A stretch of DNA of 64,000 nt from Podaxis mareebaensis (lineage: Eukaryota > Basidiomycota > Agaricomycetes > Agaricales > Agaricaceae), in the NCBI GenBank assembly GCA_018524725.1, contig JAEUWP010000305.1, forward strand, positions 1-64,000. The letters run 5' to 3'. The first letter of the stretch is position 1. Every line of letters begins with the position of its first letter. Below the pieces are notes generated by a model. It saw only the letters and a program-made list of their open reading frames with translations. It ran no database searches and was not told the DNA's origin. The translations under genes were made by a program, and so were the position numbers. Positions 22,399-33,345 of the stretch are shown piece by piece.

Positions 22399-22842
22399 CT
22401 ATCTGAGGTATGGAAAATGCCTGGCCATGACATTGGCTGGCTGGAAACTGTGGGAGTTGAATTAGTCAGTTATGTCATTGACACAATGGGCATCCAAAAC
22501 ACCTGGGTGCTCATCCACTCAGATAATCAAGGAACTATTAGCACCATGGGAAAAGGGAGAAGTCCTAATTTCCACATAAATCTGAGCATTCATCAGACCT
22601 ATTCTGTTTTTATTCCATTCTCCATCTTCCCTGTCCTTGCATATGTCCCATTACAACAGAACCCTACTGACCCCATCTCCTGTGGAATCCTTGGGCTGTC
22701 TGACAAACTTCTCCATATTCAGTTTAATATGCCCAACAAGCTCCACCCCACATTCACTCTTGACCAAACTACATACATCCAACCCACCACCAGCCACCCA
22801 CTGGCCACCCAACCAGAACCACTCTGTACTTTCTTTCCTTAA
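22399..22842 (+). pseudogene. DIRS-like element, RNase H continuation
   Basis: This is the coding sequence that follows 2985 once the family B insertion and its CTATC duplication are removed. It reads WKMPGHDIGWLETVGVELV, then LIHSDNQGTISTMGKGRSPN, and NPTDPISCGILGLSD. These are typical of the RNase H-like C-terminus of fungal tyrosine-recombinase retroelement polymerases. The frame is open for about 145 codons and ends at a TAA at 22840-22842. Confidence 0.75.
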
Positions 22843-23172
22843 TCCACACAGCTTCACCACCCCATTTATTATTTATACACTATTTATGCTGTTCCCTGTA
22901 ACACAGCCTGCAGTAAATTAATCAATCTGTCCAATCACATGCCAGACAAGCATCACCTGCCAGATGTCCATTGATCCAGCCTTGACCACCCAACATCATG
23001 TCCTCAAGATCCAATCAGCCAATGGGGTGCTGACTCTTCTGGACCATGCCAATCAAATGACTGCTGCTTCTTCACAGCCTCCCTGAACATGTCTCAATGC
23101 TCAACTTCTCTCTCCATTCCCATCTCCTGACAAGCCCCCAAACTCAAACCAGACTCACATCTATGTCCACCT

Positions 23173-24228
23173 GTGAAGGCTGAAGCTAGGCTTGGCTTCT
23201 GGTCCTCTACATATACTGAGCACAACTGCTCCAAATGCCTACAGTCAATTCCTGCATGTTTATCTGATTTAGCTGATTCCATAGCCTTAAAAGGCTGGAC
23301 ACCAAGCACCAAGGTGTCATATACTGCAGGTATGCTTTGCTTCATCCAATTTTGCAATAAACACAACATTCCAGAGGATGATCATATGCCCACATCAGTA
23401 GACCTCCTAGCCACATTTACTTCTTCTTTCACCAGTTCATACAGTGGGAAGACTATTGCTAGCTGGTTATCTGGCATTCAGGCATGGTACATAGTGAAGC
23501 AGGCCCCCTGGTTTGGCAACAACAAGTGCCTGGAACTCATCTAGAAAGCTGCAGACAAACAAGGCACTTCTTTTAAACATCCTATGCACCCCCCAGTCTC
23601 CCTTGAACTCCTCCACTCTTTGCACTCCCATCTAAATCTGACCTTGTCTTTCCATGCTGCTCTATGGGCAGCTGCCCTCACTGCCTTCTTTGGCTGTCAT
23701 AGACTTGGAGAAGTGACAGTCAACTCACTATCCAACTTCAGTCCAATATACCACTGCACCAGAGCCACCACAGTACACTTCAAGATTTCCAGCTCAGGCA
23801 CATCATCAGTGACTTTCCACATCCCATGGATGAAGACCACACATTCCAAGGGCATGTCTATTATACTCATGGCCTGAGATGATGACCTCTGTCCTATAGC
23901 TGCCCTCAGAAACCATCTTTCCATCAACCATGATGCCCTGAAGAGCCTATCATTTTTTGGCTTCAAATCTCCTGAAGGTGATTGGCAGCATATGGCAAAG
24001 CACACATTTCTTGCACTTGTCCTCAATTGGTGGAATGACAACTCATTGAATTGCATGTCAGGGCACAGCTTTCACATTGGTGGTGCAGTCACACTTCTCC
24101 TATCAGGTGTTCCCCCCAAAGTTGTAGCAGCCACCAGTGGGTGGACATCACTGGCCTTCCTTACCTACTGGTGCAAAATAGAGGAGATTATCCCTGCATC
24201 CACCTCTCTAGCTTACACCAGATCATAG
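23173..24228 (+). pseudogene. DIRS/Ngaro tyrosine recombinase
   Basis: This tyrosine recombinase would integrate the element's circular cDNA. The N-terminal SAM-like part reads LKGWTPSTKVSYTAGMLCF, and the catalytic domain has the first Arg in FFGCHRLGEVTV. The HxxR box is HSFHIGG, where His replaces the second catalytic Arg. A Tyr follows in LAFLTYWCKIEEIIP, the expected nucleophile region. Two in-frame stops (TAG after KCLELI, TGA after ILMA) break it. It follows the RNase H part by about 330 bp of unrecognised sequence that may have held the domain link. Confidence 0.75.
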
Positions 24229-24398
24229 CTTCAACAAGCCCACCTAAACTTAGAACAATTCTGTAGATCTTCTGACCATTGTACATAATACCCCCAATCA
24301 TCTTCCCTTCACTTTAATAGTTGCAGAGTGAACCAATTTGGGTAGGCCCACCTGGCCACCTCATAGCCAAGCTTGCTGTGGGTGAGTTTCACTCCTAG

Positions 24399-24518
24399 TG
24401 GTACAGCCACTTGGCACACACTTCAGCATCCAGGTTGGCCTACTAATTGCTCAGGCCCCAGTGGACTCAACTTCTACATTGCACAAGGAGCTTGCATTTC
24501 CCTGTTTCATGCCCTCTG
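24399..24518 (+). repeat. Split direct repeat copy 1 of the DIRS/Ngaro element
   Basis: This 120-bp segment, starting TGGTACAGCCACTTGGCACA and ending CATGCCCTCTG, recurs at 25010-25129 with about 85-90 percent identity by eye. It lies after the recombinase gene, as a B1 repeat would. Confidence 0.8.
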
Positions 24519-25009
24519 CACAATTTCCTTGCTCCTGAAGTCATGTGACATTTGGAATACAGACCTTCCCATATAGCTTACATAAGCATATTATTCTGAC
24601 ACATCTCATAGCCTTTTCCCACTGCCTGATTCCAAGGCATTTACAAAGGCCAGCTCTAAGCTCATGTAAGCACATTCTTATCCCAATGTCACAAGTCTCT
24701 GCCAGGCCCTCTGCAACACTAGAAATTGTCTAATTGTCTAATTTCTATTCACTTCCAACTACCTGACCTGCACTTGCTAGATGCACACACAAAGATATCT
24801 TATTCTAAGATGAGAAGTATGTGACTCATGAAAGGATAAGATATTTGAAGGGATCTAGTCTAGCCATTATCCCCTGATCCTTACAGCCATAAACAAAGAC
24901 TACTTTGTGATCCCTATCAGCTTATCTTCCTCATCTTTTCTGTTACCTGAGTAGTCCCCAGTCTTCCACTTTCTCTCATCCTCCCTCTGATTCCCACCCC
25001 TTTAGTAAT
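24519..25009 (+). other. Non-coding stretch between the direct repeats
   Basis: About 490 bp with no recognisable gene; it would correspond to the A2 repeat of an A1-B1-A2-B2 element. The matching A1 should lie at the element's 5' end, left of the window, so this cannot be tested here. Confidence 0.45.
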
Positions 25010-25129
25010 TGGTACAGCCACTTGGCACACACTTCAGCATCCAGGTTGGCCTACCAATTGCTCAGGCCCCAGCAGACTTGACTTCTACATCACATGAGGA
25101 GCTTGAATTTCCCCATTTCATGCCCTCTG
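25010..25129 (+). repeat. Split direct repeat copy 2, right end of the DIRS/Ngaro element
   Basis: This is the second 120-bp copy. Identity with copy 1 stops exactly at 25129, and BRR2-like coding sequence (TGYYHEALDKQDKRT) begins within a few codons, which defines the element's right end. Confidence 0.75.
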
Positions 25130-28100
25130 AGCATAGTACAGGGTACTACCATGAGGCACTGGATAAACAGGACAAGAGGACCATACAATGTTTGTTTGAG
25201 TCCAGTGTGATTCAGGTGCTTGTTGCTTCCAAGGTGCATTACATTGCTGATGCTGTCATGTGATCAATTGCAGTGCTGACATCTTGTAGGATACTGCCTG
25301 GAGCTTGCCTGTCACTGGCCACATAGTCATCATCATGGGTGTGCAATCCTAAGAGGGCAAGGAGTACTGTTATGTTGACCATCCTGTTATGGATGTGCTG
25401 CAGATGATAGGTTGCATGTGCCGATCAAGGGAAGACTTGAACAGTCAGTATGTCTTAATGTGCTAACAGACATGAAAGGACTTCTACAAGAAGTTCCTCA
25501 CTGAAGGTCTGTGTTAGGTAGGTCCTTATCACTGGTCATCTATGCTTAAGCTAGGGGGTGGCTATCTCACTAGATGGTTCACAGAGGTGCTAGGATCTAG
25601 CAAGAAGGATTATGGTAAGTAGGTGGTGAGGCAAGTGTCCAGTTAAGCACACTCAAGAGGTCAAACTTCTATCAGTCAAGAGTATGACCAATAGAGAGTT
25701 TACTACCACACTGATCATGAGCTAATGTCAATTCAGAGATAAAGTGAGAGCAATATTCTGAATTTAAGAATATAGGAAGCTTGCACTTCCAGTACACAAG
25801 TGGCTATTTAAGCTTTACTTCTAAGGTCCAAATCTGGTAACTATGATGAAGTAAAGCTATGAGTCAAAGAGTCAATAGAAATATAACTATGGAGTGGAGT
25901 GAGACAAGAATGGAAGCTGAGACAAGAATAGGAATTGAGACAGAAATAGAAAATAACTAACTAGGAAATAGTTCAAGTCTGAGTTCAGCTGCAATACAAG
26001 GATATGAGGCAAAGAGTCTGTAACAAGAGAAATAAGGAAGAAACTATTTACTGGTTTATATTATAGGTCCATGTCTGGGTGGAGGTGTCCATTAGAGGAG
26101 TTGGAAGAATATGAATCAGGAGACAAGGCAGAACTGGGAACAGTGAAGTTCCCTGCTAGGGGCATCAAGTCAGAAGAGTCTGACTCATGTAGAAAGATCA
26201 GGCTGTGGTGTAGGGAGGATGATGATGATAATGAAATGTTGGCTGTGATGTATGGTGGTGGGTATGGTGGAGGATCACCAATGGGTTCTTCTGGGTTTGA
26301 CTCATCAATACCTGGGACATTGGAGTCAATGCTGCAGAGAGATGGAAGTTGTGTGCAATGGGGAGGGATGGCTGGAGGGTCATCAGAGTTAGGATCAACA
26401 CAATAGACTTCTACTTCTTGAAAATAGAATCTGTGTGCAACTTCATACTTGATGATATGTAGGACAACCTTGGGTGGATACATCATGTAAGGATGGAGGA
26501 ATACAATCAGTTCTCCAGCATAAGGAATCATCTTCCAGCCATGGGCCCAGGTGGAGTCGAAGTTATTGTGGATGGTTTGAATGTATAACCCATTGGGATT
26601 GAAGACATGAGTGAAAGGAGCATTCTCCCAGGTAATACATAGTATCTCTGTCATCATGTGATCAGTCTCATAGAAGATTGGTCCAGGTGTCAGCCAGTCT
26701 TGAGAGAATAGGGAGGCATGGCTGGGGAGGTGGTGGTTAGTGAAGGCTTTGTTGCAATAGCAGGTTGAGTCTTCATTTGCTATACCCATATCTTGAGTGG
26801 TGGAGCAGGAGGCATTGGGAAGTCCAAGCTCATAGACTAAGGTGTTGTATATGATGTTGTGGTGAGGGGTGCTAGGCTAGTTCATAACAGTCTGCCCATC
26901 AACTTGCACCTGCTGACACACTTGTTACATGACTACTTGGCAGAGATCGCTGTGAAGACCATCAAAAACAAGCAGGATGCTATGGTAAGTTTGTCCCTTG
27001 CATTTGTGGAATGCTTTGGCAGATGAGCTTGCACTGTGGGATATCTTGACATGGATATACTTCTATTGCTGCATGACTCGAAATCCCAACCATTACAATT
27101 TGCAGTGTCAGCCATCAACACTCGTCAGACCATTTGTCTGAATTGGTTGAGAATACCCTCAATGACCTGGTCAACTCGAAATGGATCACTATCGGTGAGT
27201 GTTTTTATTATCACAACAAAGGTAGCAAGCTGACACACTGAACAGAGGATGAGCTGGATGTTTTGGCACTCAACCTGGGCATGATCACGGCATATTATAA
27301 CATTTCCTGTGTGTCTTTCCCTCTCTACATATTGGAACACATACTGACATGATGGTAGACATCACTGTCGAGGTTTATACCCTCTCTTTCAAGGAATGTA
27401 CCAAGCCCAAGGGCCTTCTTGAAGTCATCTCCTCATCTGCAGAGTTTGAGAACATGCATATCCTTTGGCACAAAGAAGTAATGCTCTGGGTGCCATGGAC
27501 CTGCCACAGATGTGTGCTCAGGCTATGTGGGAGAAGGATTCACCATTGAAGCAGGTCCCACATTTCAAAACGGGGGTGAGTTGTTGACTTCATACATCAT
27601 GATGCAAATTGGTAACTAATATTTACACGACAGTTTATCGAACGATGCAATGAGACGGGTATTGAGACATTGTACGATACCATGGAAATGAAGGATGATG
27701 ATCGCACGAAGCTGCTCCAGGTGGGCTCGTCAGATGTAAGTTGTATCTTGCATTGTGGACCTATTGTGATTTTGACCTCTTTGTTTAGGCGTGATGTTGC
27801 AATGTTCGTCAATTCGTATCCCACCCTCGATGTCTCGTACGACCTCGTCAAAGGTGGTTTTACTGCCGGTGCCCCTATCACCTTCGAGGTTACCCCCTCA
27901 CGTGACGTTGACGAGGACGAAGAAGATACTGACCAAACTGTCATTGCACCATTCTATCCATTGAAAAAACTCGCCAACTGGTGGGTGGTCCTTGGAGACA
28001 GAGACAGTCGACAATTCTACGTGGTTAAAAAGGTCACTGTGACCAAGAGCCTCGTCGTCAAGCTCGAGTTTACGTTGCCTAAGGGTACACACCGTCCTCG

Positions 28101-28228
28101 ACTCTTATGTTGTGTGTGACTCATATGTCGGTGCTGATCATGATATCGAGCTTGACCCGATCGAGGTAGCAGAGGGAGAGGAGAGTGATAGTGGTGAGAA
28201 TATGGAGGGTGATGATGAGGAGCGATGA
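25130..28228 (+). pseudogene. brr2: BRR2-like helicase, C-terminal fragment
   Basis: BRR2 is the U5 snRNP helicase that unwinds U4/U6. This fragment covers the end of the second helicase cassette and the C-terminal Sec63/FN3 regions. Recognisable pieces are [120 protein letters not shown] and IAPFYPLKKLANWWVV, with introns in expected places. It is dead: a solo LTR sits inside it at 25512-26889, roughly 130 codons are missing at about 27480, there are several stops, and a frameshift precedes the acidic tail near 28100. CpGs are rare before about 27,550 and normal after. Confidence 0.85.
25512..26889 (-). repeat. Solo LTR of family B
   Basis: A single 1378-bp LTR flanked by the 5-bp duplication GTCTG (25507-25511 and 26890-26894). 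It interrupts the BRR2 pseudogene between KKFLTEGL and the following PINLHLLTHLL. It is the product expected of recombination between two LTRs. The U3 reading frame is still open for 242 codons (26789-26061, minus strand) and ends NGHLHPDMDL like the other copies, though a TAG lies in its first codons. Confidence 0.92.
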
Positions 28229-28637
28229 ATGGAAGAGTTCCGGGCACCATATAATTTGTTTTTTTCGGCGATTTCATGCTTGCGGTGTATTTGTAGTCAT
28301 TGTAGATAACACATAGGTTTTGCGTAGTATTTTTGATGATACTTATAATTCATGTGTGGTCGCTCAGAGTCTCAGTCGCGAGAACACGAAAACGCACAAA
28401 GTCAAGCATGCATCCAGTGTGAGCGCGCTTGCTTAAGAGCCCAATGTGCACTGATATAGTGGATGAGCGAGTAGGATAAAGGTTGCAAAGTTGATCAGCG
28501 AGAGACAATAGTGAAATTTCATTCGTCTTTTCTTACCCGTGAGCGTCTTCCTTAATCTATCTCCGAAAAACAGACACGAGGAAGGTGATTGTGTTGGTGT
28601 GATGACATCATAGCCCAAGCACTCACTCTTCCTGCTA
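28229..28637. other. Intergenic, between BRR2 fragment and MCU
   Basis: About 400 bp with no recognised gene. It should contain the BRR2 3' flank and the MCU promoter. Confidence 0.5.
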
Positions 28638-30053
28638 ATGCTCACTGCGCACTTGACGTTGGTAGCATTACGTCGTCGTAGCCCTTCGTTCGTCGTAAAA
28701 ACCAGAATATCAATATACCATCAGCCATGGATATTTCAGAGATTCATTACCGGAAATGCAGACTCGAACAAACTCGGCGGGACCAAGATACAGCATTCGA
28801 CGTTTATAGCGGAAAAGGGGCCAGACGCAAAATGGAGGTGGAGTGATGGTGTGTTTGGTAATGGGAATGAAAAAGACGAGCTGGAGGGAGTAGGTGAAGG
28901 CAAAGGTACGCCGTTCAAAAGACAGTAGCAGAGATCCATACACAAGCCTGCTGGACAGGAAAGCTCGAGCCGACATCATCGCATCTATTCAAACTCATCC
29001 TCCCACTCGGACATCTCTCACATTCCACCAAGTCCAAGCAACATCATGAGTCCAAGACGCCAGCGTCGGCGCCAACAAGGCCACCTATGGTGTTCCTCCT
29101 TCACCCATCTCAACCACTGTCTCATGTCGCAAGGTTGATACTGTCGTCACTGGGGCCTCCTATGCCCGATGTATCCTTTCGCAGTGTATCGTCGGCAGGG
29201 AGGGCGTTTGAGTGGTCTGATTCGACAGATGTAGGGGATTTCGTGAGGGATGCAGCAAAGGGTGCCGAGTTCCGAATAGTACTAGTCTATGAACGCCAGC
29301 CCAGACTGGACGACCATAACTCTCATGAAAATAAAGCCGACGAATGTACAGAACAGGGGGCGGAGGTGAAAGAAGAAGTGATAAGAGTGCAGGTACCGAC
29401 ATTCGCTGACCGGACGAGGTATTTGAGGAGAAGGCTGGACGTTGTGGAGAAACGGTTGGCAGGTATGGAAGTAATTAAGCGGGAGTGTGATGAGGAAGCG
29501 CAGAGAGGTGCAAGAAGGTTGGCAATGGGCGGATTTGGGATGCTGGTCGTCTATTGGGGTGCAGTTGCCAGGTTGACATTTTGGGACTTTGGATGGTGAG
29601 TCCCCGGTGTCAAATTGGGGTCAGGATTTTGGTTTCAACGGATTTCTGCTAGGGATATCATGGAACCTGTAACGTATTTGTCGGGACTTACGATGGTCAT
29701 ACTCGGATATCTGTGGTATGTGTTTTTATTGAATCCATTGGCTAAAAGACTAAAGCGAAGACAGGTTCTTGTATCAAGGGAGGGAAGTGTCATATTCCTC
29801 TGTGCTCCATCGCTCTGTGTCGAGTCGTCGGGAGGTTCTATACCATGCGCGAGGATTCGATCTAGAGTTGTGGGCAGAGTTGATTGGGGAACGAAAGGCT
29901 TTGTACAAAGAAATTGGGCGTATCGCGGAGGACTATGACGAGCAGAGGGTACGTACGAAGAAAGACGACGACGATGGTGACGACGATGATGGCATTGTCG
30001 AGCAAGTCCGGTTAAAGCAGGGGAGAGAGGATAAGAGGCTGAATATTACGTAA
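28638..30053 (+). CDS. mcu: Mitochondrial calcium uniporter (MCU), pore subunit
   Basis: This is the inner-membrane channel that carries Ca2+ into mitochondria. The key evidence is the pore motif WDIMEP, formed across the intron at 29596-29652, flanked by two hydrophobic segments (MGGFGMLVVYWGAVARLTF and PVTYLSGLTMVILGYLW) and followed by YQGREVSYSSVLHRS. The N-terminal domain reads FLLHPSQPLSHVARLIL and WSDSTDVGDFVRDAA; a coiled coil precedes the first membrane segment. Proposed exons are 28638-28857, 28929-29595, 29653-29715 and 29765-30053, giving 412 residues in frame. The last three are secure. The first exon (an Arg-rich, presequence-like start) is inferred from splice phase only. It looks intact, although it lies between two BRR2 fragments. 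Confidence 0.88.
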
Positions 30054-30179
30054 CAACCATCGTATGTCATCTTTTTTAGTTTCCCCAGCTAAGTGGGAGT
30101 GATGTATCGAATTGATTAGTTGGTGTGTGGAGGCATTATGCGAAAGGAATGACTTGGCCGCGAATGCGAGAGTTGTCGA

Positions 30180-31576
30180 GGCCTCCATGGCTTGCCTGTT
30201 GCTAGCAGCATGGTGATCATCAACTTGAGCGTGTGCAATCCCATGAGGGTAAGGAGGACCATGACGTTTCAGACTGCCACCCTCGCCCTGGGTTCGACGG
30301 TGCAGCCCAAGCGCGTCCTGGACCTTGAGAATCCGGGGTTTAGCCAGGGTGGTTACCTCATGTCGAACAACAAATGCAAGCTCCCCGAAGGCTCATGCAA
30401 GCGTTCGAAAAAGGGATGTGAGGAGATCCACGTCCCTGTGCCCAAGCCCAAACTCGTTACCGAGGAGCTCATCCCAGTCTCACCTCTTCCTGTTTGGGCA
30501 CATGAGGCCCTTACCGTGCCCTGCTTCAACCGTATAAAGAGCAGACTCTTCCCCATTGCTTTCAGCACCGACGAGCCTATCCTCCTTTGCGCACCCACTG
30601 GTGCTGGAAAGGTATGTTGGCCCACATCCACCCATCTTTTCTGGATGCTAACGTTGTACTAGACCAATGTCGCCATGCTCAACATCCCTAATGAGCTCTC
30701 CAAGTGGCGCAACGGGGAAATCGGCGAATCCGAGCTCGTTAGCTACAAGATCGTTTATGTTGCTCCTATGAAGGCCCTCGTCCAGGAGATGGTCGACAAC
30801 CTCTCAACTCGCCTCAAAGCCTTCGGCATCAAAGTCAGTGAACTTACCGGAGACGCTCAAGTGACCAAGCAGCAGATCGCCGAAACTCAAATCATTGTTA
30901 CGACTCCCGAGAAGTGGGATGTTATTATCCGTAAAAGTACCGATGTCAGTCATACCAACCTAGTCCGCCTCATCGTCATCGATGAAATCCATCTCCTTCA
31001 TGACGAACGTGGTCCTGTCCTGAAACCACCATTACCCGTACTATCCACCGCATGGAACGGACAAATGAATATATTCGTCTCGTCGGTCTCTCCGTCACCC
31101 TCCCTAACTACCAGGACGTTGCCACCTTCCTCCTCGTCGACGAGAGCAAGGGTCTCTTTTACTTCGACGTGACATATCGCCCCTGTACCCTCCAGCAACA
31201 ATTCATCGGTATCACGGCAAAGAGGGCGATCAAACGCTATCAGGTCACGAACGAGGTTTGCTACGAGAAGGTCCTCGACCAGGCCGGGAAGAATCAAACG
31301 CTGGTTTTCGTTCACTCCCGCAAGAGACCGCGAAGACTGCCAAGTTCCTCCGCGACATGGCTGTAGAGAAGGAGACTATCACACAATTTGTCAAGCCCGA
31401 AGGCGCTACGCTTGAGATTCTCACCGAAGAATCGTCCAACGTGAAGGATCCCAACCTTCGCGACCTCCTCCCGTTCGGTTTTGCCATCCATCATGCCGGT
31501 ATGTCTCGCCCCGACCGTTCGCTCGTCGAGGACCTCTTTGCAGAGGGCCACGTTCAAATGTTAATCTGTACGGCCA
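30180..31576 (+). pseudogene. brr2: BRR2-like helicase, N-terminal cassette fragment
   Basis: This is mostly the first helicase cassette: KCKLPEGSCKRSKKGCEEIH, motif I APTGAGK|TN (intron inside), TTPEKWDVI, motif II as [31 protein letters not shown] and GFAIHHAGMSRPDRSLVEDL. It stops at MLICTA, where motif IV-V would continue. The first 80 bp (30180-30262) instead resemble the second-cassette segment found at 25288-25360, so the fragment is scrambled. Frameshifts occur near 31025 and 31322. At 31577 the reading passes in frame into FunK1 sequence. It is one of two displaced BRR2 fragments; a complete copy presumably exists elsewhere in the genome. Confidence 0.85.
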
Positions 31577-32683
31577 TGCATCTCATTGATTTCGACCACA
31601 GTAAAATCACAGTGCGAAAGCTCCCCTTTCCACATCAAGAAGAGGCAGTGTCGTTGCAATCTGAAGCGCATGATGGTGGTGTCCTCAATTTGGCGGCGTT
31701 TCATGATGATGTTGTCAAACCGGGCGCGCGTTTATATGGGAACCAATATCTGAAATATCTAGCCTTAGTTGGAGTAACTAATGTGCCAAGGAGTACTGAC
31801 GTTGGAAAAATTACGCTTGAAGACCTTGGTTGGAATGATGTAAGTAGTTTTTCTTCCCAGTTTGGTAGTTATTTATTCCTTCATCTCCTCCAGCTCTATC
31901 CTATTCCGTCCTTCAGTGAGCGACAAAAGGGGGTCGGCCGCATCACGGTATGCCCTTCATTGTAAACATCTATTCTGTCAATCTCACTGCATTATTTAGG
32001 GGACCCTCGCCTTCATGAGCCACCAACTTGGAACCCACGCCAAGCTGGCTCACACTGCTATTCACGACGTGGAGTCCCTTTGGTGGGTCCTTGTCTACAT
32101 CGCGATCACTTCGGGCAAACCTGGGGTTGATCATAAGAAAACGGCTGAACAACGAAAGACCATATATACCTATTTCCATGATCCTACGCGATCCAGGGAG
32201 GAGAAGAGACAACTCTTCAGCATTTTTGGAGAACTCGAAGCTCTCTTGGCCAACGTTGATGATTACTTCAATGACCTCAAGCCCTTGATCAGGCAATGGT
32301 TCGAAATTCTTCAACTTGCCTGGGGTTGGAGGCGAGGTATTGAATTCTATTACCCGCACCGTGTTGTGTGCAAGCTTCTTAAAGAGACTATTGCCAGCCT
32401 CCCCGATGAAACTACTACTGAGGTTTCTTGGAAGGAAAAGTCCATGCAGGAGATCAAGGAGGCCATTTCTCAACAGAAGACAGTTCATATGTTGGCTTCA
32501 AAACAGACACTAGCCGCCCCTGCCCCGCCTGTTTCTGCCCCGCTTGCTCCTGCTCTGCCCGCTCCTGCCCTGCCTACTTCTATTCTGCCCGCTCCCGCCC
32601 AGCCCCTCTCAGACTCCTCGAAGTCCAGGCTTCGCTCCCCCCCTACCTCACCACCTACGGCGAAGAAATCCAGACGAAACTAG
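31577..32683 (+). pseudogene. FunK1 kinase copy 1, C-terminal fragment
   Basis: The fragment begins at LIDFDHSKITVR, the FunK1 equivalent of the DFG region, directly after BRR2 sequence. It continues through KITLEDLGWND, two introns, YPIPSFSERQKGVGRIT, then HDVESLWWVLVYIAI and WRRGIEFYYPHR, ending in a Pro/Ala-rich tail and the basic SPPTAKKSRRN. It lacks the N-lobe and the HRD loop, so it cannot be a kinase. It aligns over its whole length with the two other copies at 37575-40837 and 42632-45883. An open frame crosses the BRR2 junction, so a chimeric product is conceivable but the upstream BRR2 part is frameshifted. Confidence 0.85.
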
Positions 32684-33345
32684 ACACCTCTTTCCCGTTC
32701 TGTCTCCCCCTGATGTCATACGTTGCATACCCCAATCTGTAATACCATTGATGATAGATAGGTCGACAGCCTACCCAGGTTGGATCATTGGTACCATGTC
32801 GAGTCCATGTTCTGCTCGTATATTCGCCAGCCTTATGGAACCCGTACAATCAGTTCATTGACACCAGATTCTTCCGGAAGCATTGGCACCCTGCCAGAGC
32901 CCGAGGCGAAGGGAAATTGGGCTCTTGATATCTTCACATGTGACGCTTAAACACATCGGCGTGGCACTCAGGCTCATAAAATAGTGGAATGAACCAATGG
33001 ATCTGGTTTTATAAAGCTGCGAAGAAAAACATTACACCCTGCCACCAAATACGAAATGCTGCCTTGCATCTATCTAATACCCATACCAACAACTTTATCA
33101 CCAAGTGTTGCTCCCAGCCGCATAAATCTGAGAAAAGAACCGCATGTCAGCAAACAGTCGAACAACACTGCAATGTAGCCAGCAACCAAGGAAGGAAGCA
33201 AACCAAGAATGAAAAAAAAAAAAGCACAAACCTCTCACATAAACTAAATCCACCATCCCACATGAACTAAATGTATCCAACACAAAAAACAACCCACCAA
33301 TACGTCAAAAAAAACACTACCAAGAACTGATAACGTGCACATGCT
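32684..33345. other. Convergent intergenic segment, module copy 1
   Basis: About 660 bp between the FunK1 and SEC24-derived 3' ends, with counterparts at 40838-41474 and 45884-46534. It contains A-rich stretches and no gene that I recognise; it should hold both transcript ends. Confidence 0.6.

Larger units (their letters stand above)
1162..25129 (+). mobile_element. DIRS/Ngaro-type tyrosine-recombinase retroelement, split by nested insertion
   Basis: The remains of one plus-strand element flank the family B insertion. The 5' part (1162-2985) encodes a cysteine-rich region and a reverse transcriptase that stops in the middle of the RNase H region; the reading resumes at 22399-22842. A separate tyrosine recombinase gene follows at 23173-24228. 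The 3' end carries two 120-bp direct repeats 611 bp apart (24399-24518 and 25010-25129), as expected of the B1-A2-B2 end of Ngaro-type split direct repeats. The element ends at 25129, and BRR2-like coding sequence begins within a few codons of that point. It is heavily CpG-depleted and broken by stops. The true 5' end is not visible because a family A element lies there. Confidence 0.7.
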
